Source: Minicystis rosea (GTDB lineage: Bacteria > Myxococcota_A > Polyangia > Polyangiales > Polyangiaceae). From it: a DNA stretch of 64,000 nt. The position numbers and the translations under genes were made by a program. Shown one piece after another: positions 59,122 to 64,000 of this stretch. The first letter of the stretch is position 1. Each line of letters begins with the position of its first letter. The notes beneath the pieces are model-generated. The model was not told the DNA's origin. It saw nothing but the letters and a program-made list of their open reading frames with translations, and ran no database searches. The DNA lies in assembly GCA_001931535.1 (NCBI GenBank), contig CP016211.1, positions 5,377,573 through 5,441,572 on the forward strand, read 5' to 3'.

Positions 59122-60180
59122 TCAGAGCCGCGGTGGATCCTTTCCCAGGCGCCGCTCGACCCAGAAGTAGCCGACGACGATCTTGGTGCAGGCGAGCAGC
59201 GGTGTGGCCACCACGATGCCGGGGAGCCCGAAGACCGCGGCCACGAGCATCTGCCAGAAGAGCAGCACCGCGGGCCGCAGGCGGACCGAGTACTTCATCA
59301 CGAAGGGGACGACGAGGTACCCCTCGAAGAGGTGCACGAGGCCGTAGACGATCATGGCGTAGACGAAGTGCAGCGGCGACTCCGCGAGCCCGATCAGGAG
59401 GCCGGGCACGGCCGAGATGATTGCACCGACGTACGGCACGAAGGTGCCGAGGAAGGTGATCAGCCCGAGCAGGAACCACCCTTGGATCCCCGCGATGTAC
59501 AGGCCCAGCGCCGCGAGGGTGCCCATGGTGAGCATCGAGATCAGCACGCCCCCGGTCCAGTGCCGGAGCGTCGTCCCGAGGCGCGCCCAGGCCTCGTCGA
59601 GGAGCGGCTCGTCCTCGCGCGGCACGAACGCGCGCAGGCCCTCGTGGTAGCTGCTGGGCGAGTACGCGAGGAAGAGCGCGAGCACGAAGACCAAAACGGC
59701 CGTGAACAGGGCCGTTCCGACGCCGATCGCGAACGGCACCGCGTGCGTGAGGAGCGACTCCGCCTCCTGCACGACGCGCTCCGCGAGTCCCGGGCCCGGC
59801 ACTTCGGGCACGGCTTTGCTCCGCTGGAGGTAGGCCCACCACGCCGAGAGCCGCGTGAGGGCGACCGGGATCTGCTCCACGAAGCCCGCCGCCTGCCTCA
59901 CGAGGATGGGGACGGCGATCAGCAGGATCCCGACCGCGGCGCCGACGACGAGGACGATGGTGAGGATCAGCGCCGCCACGCGCGGCATGTAGCGGGCGAA
60001 GAAATCGAGCGGATACGAGAGCAGCGTCGCCAACAACACCGCGAGGAAGCCGAGGAGGATGATGCTCGCCGCGCTCGCGAGCAGGTGCAGCGCCCAGAAC
60101 AGGACGAGGACGGCGAAGGCCAGGGCGATGGGGTGGCGGAGCAAGAAGGACCGCGGCTGACCCTGGGGCAGTGCCTCCAC
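59122..60180 (-). CDS. AI-2E family permease
   Basis: A 352-residue membrane protein from GTG (VEALPQGQPRSFLLRHPIAL); upstream residues in frame are Arg-rich and not protein-like. It has about eight hydrophobic helices and the family signatures LLATLLSYPLDFF, the hydrophilic loop between helices 3 and 4, GLYIAGIQGWFLLGLITFLG, FVPYVGAIISAVPGLLIG and the C-terminal FGLPGIVVATPLLA. The family (PF01594; TqsA, PerM, YdiK) contains exporters and antiporters of diverse substrates, so autoinducer transport should not be assumed. It ends 64 bp from the start of the unknown 207-residue gene on the same strand. Confidence 0.9.
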   Translation of the reverse strand: MEALPQGQPRSFLLRHPIALAFAVLVLFWALHLLASAASIILLGFLAVLLATLLSYPLDFFARYMPRVAALILTIVLVVGAAVGILLIAVPILVRQAAGFVEQIPVALTRLSAWWAYLQRSKAVPEVPGPGLAERVVQEAESLLTHAVPFAIGVGTALFTAVLVFVLALFLAYSPSSYHEGLRAFVPREDEPLLDEAWARLGTTLRHWTGGVLISMLTMGTLAALGLYIAGIQGWFLLGLITFLGTFVPYVGAIISAVPGLLIGLAESPLHFVYAMIVYGLVHLFEGYLVVPFVMKYSVRLRPAVLLFWQMLVAAVFGLPGIVVATPLLACTKIVVGYFWVERRLGKDPPRL

Positions 60181-60400
60181 GCCGGGATTTCTAGGCCGCG
60201 CTGCGTGCAATCGGCAGTGGCTCGATCTCAGCGCGCCTAGACGCTCGTCCAGAACGCGATGACGTCGTCGAGCTGGTCCGCCCGCTGCACGGGCGGCAGC
60301 GCCACGATCGGCGCGGTCCCGTAGCCGCATCATCGGTCGAGCTCGCTCGACACGAGATCACCCGCGACGAAGCGAAGAAGCTGGCCCGGCCGGCGCGATC

Positions 60401-60520
60401 ATGTCGAAGCTGCCACCGCCTGCATCCGCGAAGAAGCGCCGCGCCGCGAGCATCGCGGCGGGCAGCATGGCGGCGGCGGGCACGGCCGCGCTCGCCGCGT
60501 ACCTCGTCGGGCGGCGGTGA
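60401..60520 (+). CDS. Possible 39-residue membrane peptide
   Basis: ATG followed by a basic, Pro/Ala-rich head (SKLPPPASAKKRRAAS) and an Ala-rich hydrophobic helix ending AALAAYLVGRR before TGA. The charge pattern is that of a single-span small membrane protein. There is no ribosome-binding site, and the opposite strand carries the cyclase remnant, so this may be chance. Confidence 0.2.
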   Translation: MSKLPPPASAKKRRAASIAAGSMAAAGTAALAAYLVGRR

Positions 60521-60780
60521 CGCTCACGCGGCGTCCCACGCGATCGCCCCCGTACATGCCGCGCTCATCGACGAACATGGCCATCCCGGCGAACGCATCG
60601 AGCAGCATCGCGTCGATCGCGGGCGCCTCGTCGAAGTCGAAGAAGTGCGCCGGCGCGTCCACGCGCGTGCCGGCATGTGTCATGAGCACGACCTTCTCGG
60701 GGTCGTCGCCGTTCATCGCGGTCGTGAACGGTCGCGTGATCGAATGGGCTCGTGCTCCGCCCACTCCGGACGGTCCGAGA
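60500..60780 (-). pseudogene. Decayed cyclase/kynurenine-formamidase-like fragment
   Basis: On the minus strand the reading VVLMTHAGTRVDAPAHFFDF matches the metal-binding signature of the cyclase/KynB family (H-x-G-T-H-x-D-A-P-x-H), with Arg in place of the second His. Before and after it the frame turns Arg/Pro-rich and the other conserved parts of a 200-250-residue cyclase are absent, so only about 90 codons remain. Neighbouring readings up to 60240, including a GTAPIVALPPVQRADQLDDV stretch in another frame, may be further remnants. The whole 60181-60988 interval looks like a gene-decay zone. Confidence 0.4.
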
Positions 60781-60988
60781 GCACAAGCTCCGATCATGAA
60801 ATCGACGTGCGAACGACACCGCACATCGCATTGTTCCTTCCAGCGCGCGGCTTGCGAGGACGCCCACGATGAAGCGGGCTCCTCGCAACGTGCCGCAGCG
60901 CCATCCTCGCCGGTGCGCACCGCTCGCCCGGCCAGCGCACGCCGGCGCGGGCGGGCATCCCCTCTCGGGGCTCGCACGAGGCTAGCGT

Positions 60989-61711
60989 TCACCGCCGCAT
61001 CACCGACGCCATGCGGCTCGAAACGGCAGCGCTGCTCAGGACCACGGCCGTCCCCAGCACGAGCAAGGCGACGAGCGTGAGATCCACGGGAGCGAAGCCG
61101 GCGAGCGCGAGGATGCCGAGCACGACGGCGGAAGCGCCGGCGAGCACCTGAATGCCTGCGGCGGCCTTGGTCGCCTCATGGGTGATGTGGGCGAAGCGCA
61201 GGTGCTTGGTGGGCTCGTCGACATGGCCTAGCTCGGCGGTCTCGCCGCTGCCAAGCAGGAGCGCGCCACCCAAGACCATCACCGCGATCGCGCTGAGCAC
61301 GGGGGTGGCGATGCCGATCAGCGCGAGAATGCCGAGCACGATGCCCGCCACGCCGCCGACGAGCTCCGCACCCATGCCGCCGCCGAGCTCGACACGACTG
61401 CTCCGGTCATAGGCCGATGCTTCGTGGAGCAGCTCGCGGAAACGCGCCGCCACGGCGCCGCCGCGCGCCACCAGCGCAGCGCCGAGCACGATCGTCGCGA
61501 TGGGCGCGAAGTATCTCGGCAGCGCGCCTGCGAGCGCGATGATCGCCAGGACGACCGTCGCCACGCCACACAGCGCTTCCGTGATCGAGCCGCCGGCGAC
61601 GACCTTGGCCGACGTCGCTTGATCGTGCTCGCTCCGCGCGCTCGTCAGCGGGAGACCTGCCTCATCCCGCCGAGCGAACCGTTCACGTTCTTCTGGTCCT
61701 CTGATGGTCAT
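60989..61711 (-). CDS. Membrane protein with three internal repeats
   Basis: ATG chosen at MTIRGPEERERFARRDEAGL; the longer frame adds an implausible head. The 240-residue protein has a charged N-terminal 40 residues and then three units of about 60 residues, each with two hydrophobic helices: TEALCGVATVVLAIIALAGA, then ELVGGVAGIVLGILALIGIA, then QVLAGASAVVLGILALAGFA, each followed by a second helix ending LGxALxxxG. This is a six-helix protein built by triplication. No transport motif is seen. It is divergent or independent from the neighbouring amidohydrolase on the same strand, 99 bp away from its stop. Confidence 0.75.
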   Translation of the reverse strand: MTIRGPEERERFARRDEAGLPLTSARSEHDQATSAKVVAGGSITEALCGVATVVLAIIALAGALPRYFAPIATIVLGAALVARGGAVAARFRELLHEASAYDRSSRVELGGGMGAELVGGVAGIVLGILALIGIATPVLSAIAVMVLGGALLLGSGETAELGHVDEPTKHLRFAHITHEATKAAAGIQVLAGASAVVLGILALAGFAPVDLTLVALLVLGTAVVLSSAAVSSRMASVMRR

Positions 61712-61810
61712 GACCCCTCCTCCAGCGCTCGAAGTGTTCCGCGCTGTGAGGGGGAAGATGGGTGCATATGCCACGCCGTACGGCACCCATGTCTCCAGCA
61801 CGACGAAAGC

Positions 61811-62818
61811 TCACGCGGCCTTCCGGCGTGTGCTCTTTTGCTCGATTCGGAAGAGCCGCTCGGCGTTGGTCCGGCCGATCTTCAGGCGATCGTTCTCGCT
61901 GATGGGGCAGGTGTCGAACCAGGGAGCGAGCTCGGACATGGATTCGTAGGGATAGTCCACCGAGAACAGGATTCGGTCGGAGCCCACTTCGAGCAGCGCG
62001 TCCAGCAAGGTTTGGCTGCGGAAGACGCCGCTCGTCGTGAGGTAGAAGTTCTCGCGGAGATACTGTGTGGGAGGCTTCTGGTGCTTGCCTTGGGTCTCTG
62101 GGCGCTGGTGGCGCAGGCGGTGCTCGACGCGAGGCAAGGTGAAGGGGAGGCCTTCGCCGAGGTGACCGAGGATGACGGTGAGCTTCGGGTGGCGATCGAA
62201 GAGGCCGCTCAGGATGAGCCGGAGCGCGTGCGTGGCGGTCTCGACGCCGAAGCCCCAGGCTGAGCCCAAGAGGCCTTCGTAGCCGCGGTACATCCGCTGC
62301 TGGTTCGGAAGCGGAATGCGCGGGTGGAGATACACGGGCACGCCGAGCGCCTCGACGCGTTGCCAGAAGGGCTCGACCTCGGGCTCGTCGAGATAACGTG
62401 CGGTGTTCTCGTCACCGATGTTGCTGTAGCCGTTGACCATGGCGCCGACGAAGCCGAGATCGCGTACGGCGCGATCGAGCTCTTCGGCGGCTTTCTCCGG
62501 TGCCTGCAGCGGGACGGCGGCGAACGCACGGAGCCGCGTGGGGTGGCGGGCGACGAGCTTCTTCGCGGCGTGATCGTTCATGCGACGCGCCATGTCGACG
62601 GCCTTCCGAGCATCGGTGAGGCCCTCGATGCCCGGTTGGGTCAACGATAGGATCGATACGCCGATATCATTCTTGTCCATCTCCGAGACACGCTCGTCGA
62701 CCTCCCGCAAACGGCGCTGAACGTCGGCGAAATAGTCGGGGCACGTGAAGTCGTGGCTGCCCGTGGCCGGGAAGTCCGCAGACTCCCAATGTTCCTCGAG
62801 AGCAATCTTGTCGCGCAT
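61811..62818 (-). CDS. Amidohydrolase-superfamily decarboxylase, gamma-resorcylate decarboxylase-like
   Basis: A 335-residue enzyme starting MRDKIALEEHW with AAGGAG nine bases ahead. The metal site of the gamma-resorcylate / 2,3-dihydroxybenzoate decarboxylase group is present: Glu8 and His10 (ALEEH), His165 (VYLHPR), catalytic His219 (ILGHLGEGLPF) and Asp288 (LFSVDYPYES). The Glu-x-His start instead of His-x-His marks the decarboxylase branch. Family knowledge: these enzymes remove CO2 from hydroxybenzoates reversibly, using zinc or manganese. Substrate residues cannot be judged by eye. The length matches the family (about 325-340). Confidence 0.85.
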   Translation of the reverse strand: MRDKIALEEHWESADFPATGSHDFTCPDYFADVQRRLREVDERVSEMDKNDIGVSILSLTQPGIEGLTDARKAVDMARRMNDHAAKKLVARHPTRLRAFAAVPLQAPEKAAEELDRAVRDLGFVGAMVNGYSNIGDENTARYLDEPEVEPFWQRVEALGVPVYLHPRIPLPNQQRMYRGYEGLLGSAWGFGVETATHALRLILSGLFDRHPKLTVILGHLGEGLPFTLPRVEHRLRHQRPETQGKHQKPPTQYLRENFYLTTSGVFRSQTLLDALLEVGSDRILFSVDYPYESMSELAPWFDTCPISENDRLKIGRTNAERLFRIEQKSTRRKAA

Positions 62819-63049
62819 GCGATCGATCTCCTTCCCCGAGTGGAGCGATGATTCCGGGCTTCCATGGGAAGGGACGCGCCGATGTGGAAGCGGCGCCCTC
62901 ATCGATGCTTCACGCGTGCTCGGTAAGGGGGCGGCCTCCGCTGTTCGACGACGAGGCGCGAATACGGCTCGAGGAGCTGGCGGGAGAGTGGCCCATGTGC
63001 GCTCCGGCCGAGGCGCTCGTCGGTGGCAATGCCTCGTTGGGCAAGTGCG

Positions 63050-64000
63050 TCAGTTGTCGCAGCTCGCTTGCGGGCCGCCCAGGTTGGGGGCGTCCGGCTC
63101 GTTCGCGAAGCGGAAGTCGGTGGCAGAGGAGAGGTCGGTGAAATACCCCTCTTGTTCGAGGACGTTGACGGCCCGCACGTAAAAGTAGTGATGGAGCGTC
63201 TCTTCGCCGGGCGGAGGGGTGAAGACGAGATCGGTGGCCGTCGTCGGGGTAGCGTTCACGGGGGTGAACGAGTGCCACCAAGCATCGGCCACGTCGTCGG
63301 GGCAGACCGCGGTGTTCATGTGATGATTGATGTGGTAGACGCGAAATCCCCGGAGCGTGGTCCCGTTCGACCATTTCCACGAGACGTGGACCTTGCCGGA
63401 GGGCATGACGGCGGTGGAGATCGACTCCGGGCGATCAGGCATCGAGGTGGCATAAGGGCTCGGCCCACTCTCGAGACCGGCGGCGTTCAGCGCGGTGACC
63501 CAATAGAAGCGCAGGGTGCCGTCGGTGAGGTCGTCGGTGGTGTCCTCGAACGAGCCGCCGGACACCGTCGAGAGGACTTTGCCGCCACCGCCGAGCTCGT
63601 TGCCGCGGGCGCGGTGCACACGATAGGTGAGGCCGGAGACGGCTTTCCACGCGAGCTTCACGTCCGTCGCGCTCTCGACGGATGCGACCATGCCGGAGGG
63701 CCGATGAGGCTCGCTGAAGACGGCGTTCGAGGCCTGCCCGGCGCTCTCCGAGACTACGCGGTAAGCATGTCCGTCAGTGTCCACGGGCTCCGTGTAGCTG
63801 CCACCGGCGGCAGCGCTCTTCACCTTCTCGAAGGGAGCCGGCGAGCCCTTCGTCGAGGCGCGATAGATATCGACGGGTCCGATGGCCGCGTCCCAGGAGA
63901 GCTTCACTTCCGCGGTCGAGACGGTGATCTGGACGTCGAGGGGGCGTGTCGGACGGGGCGCGCCGTCGAGCTCCACTTTGCAGACGTAGAGCTCGCGGCT
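63050..64000 (-). CDS. Fibronectin type III repeat protein, 5' part outside the window
   Basis: The frame is open to the right edge (reading SRELYVCKVELDGAPRPTRP inward), so the start is missing. The visible 316 residues hold about four fibronectin-III-like domains, with VKLSWDAAIGPVDIYRAS, VKLAWKAVSGLTYRVHRARG, VHVSWKWSNGTTLRGFRVY and a last one near HYFYVRAVNVLEQEGYF. A Cys at the edge and at the extreme end (ASCDN) may pair. Such proteins in myxobacteria are secreted or lipid-anchored and bind polymers. The domain type is clear; what precedes it is unknown. Confidence 0.8.
   Translation of the reverse strand, partial: SRELYVCKVELDGAPRPTRPLDVQITVSTAEVKLSWDAAIGPVDIYRASTKGSPAPFEKVKSAAAGGSYTEPVDTDGHAYRVVSESAGQASNAVFSEPHRPSGMVASVESATDVKLAWKAVSGLTYRVHRARGNELGGGGKVLSTVSGGSFEDTTDDLTDGTLRFYWVTALNAAGLESGPSPYATSMPDRPESISTAVMPSGKVHVSWKWSNGTTLRGFRVYHINHHMNTAVCPDDVADAWWHSFTPVNATPTTATDLVFTPPPGEETLHHYFYVRAVNVLEQEGYFTDLSSATDFRFANEPDAPNLGGPQASCDN

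Noticed and set aside
59122..60180. Quorum-sensing autoinducer-2 exporter
   Set aside because: The family name is historical; members carry many substrates and no luxS-like gene is in the window.

Overview
This is about 64 kb of very GC-rich DNA with dense coding and strong G/C bias at third codon positions. It carries many lipoproteins with Ser/Thr/Gly or Ala/Pro linkers, eukaryotic-like Ser/Thr kinases, IgGFc-binding-type, RCC1-type, PEGA and FG-GAP surface proteins, and a VgrG/DUF4123/DUF2169 secretion island. That mix points to a myxobacterium, most likely of the Polyangiaceae/Sorangiineae type; this is inference from gene content. I saw no rRNA, tRNA, insertion sequence or CRISPR array.

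Layout. 1-8128: the 3' end of an EF-hand-like protein, an MsbA-type ABC exporter, a Spy-like lipoprotein and three envelope lipoproteins of unknown role. 8191-13148: a tail-fibre-like repeat protein and two lipoproteins, the second translationally coupled to a class V aminotransferase (13145-14317). 14471-14806: the first array of 42-bp intergenic repeats. 14948-17547: the sulfate-activation operon cysD-cysN, in which CysN carries what looks like a decayed APS-kinase domain. 17845-21413: an aldo/keto-reductase-like protein, an Old Yellow Enzyme relative and a cytochrome P450. 21516-23270: an IgGFc-binding-type lipoprotein. 23711-27078: a three-gene operon for a GMC oxidoreductase, a Tat-exported small subunit and a YkgJ-like cysteine-cluster protein.

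27284-35726 is a type VI secretion VgrG island. VgrG, PAAR, FHA-DUF4123 adaptor, a small accessory protein and a large putative cargo form one run of overlapping genes. A divergent gene beside VgrG carries a His/Cys dyad like clan CD cysteine peptidases. The cargo protein carries a CheD/CNF-like Thr-Cys-His pattern, suggesting a glutamine deamidase effector. DUF2169 closes the island in convergent orientation.

35898-39660 is an OmpA-like / PEGA / FG-GAP envelope operon with overlapping stops and starts. Then come a membrane Ser/Thr kinase, a GH-A clan glycosidase lipoprotein and an RCC1 lipoprotein. 44942-45910 encodes an extraordinary protein made of 12 near-identical units (HNETLVK...RIKSGVRAG) behind a sigma-54-like promoter, followed at 19 bp by a TPR protein. 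47278-51561 holds a small unknown protein, a kinase-SUMF1 fusion and a coiled-coil protein with an ideal ribosome-binding site. 52082-53203 encodes a single-chain PheRS-like protein (PheS core plus FDX-ACB). 53257-53592 is the second 42-bp repeat array. 53718-56689 is a coupled pair of unknown genes preceded by an intrinsic-terminator-like leader.

The right end (57358-64000) holds small unknown proteins, an AI-2E-family permease, a decayed cyclase fragment, an internally triplicated membrane protein, a gamma-resorcylate-decarboxylase-like enzyme and a truncated fibronectin-III protein.

The best candidates for something undescribed are the 12-unit repeat protein and its TPR neighbour, the two putative VgrG-linked effectors, and the pair of dyad-bearing 42-bp repeat arrays.
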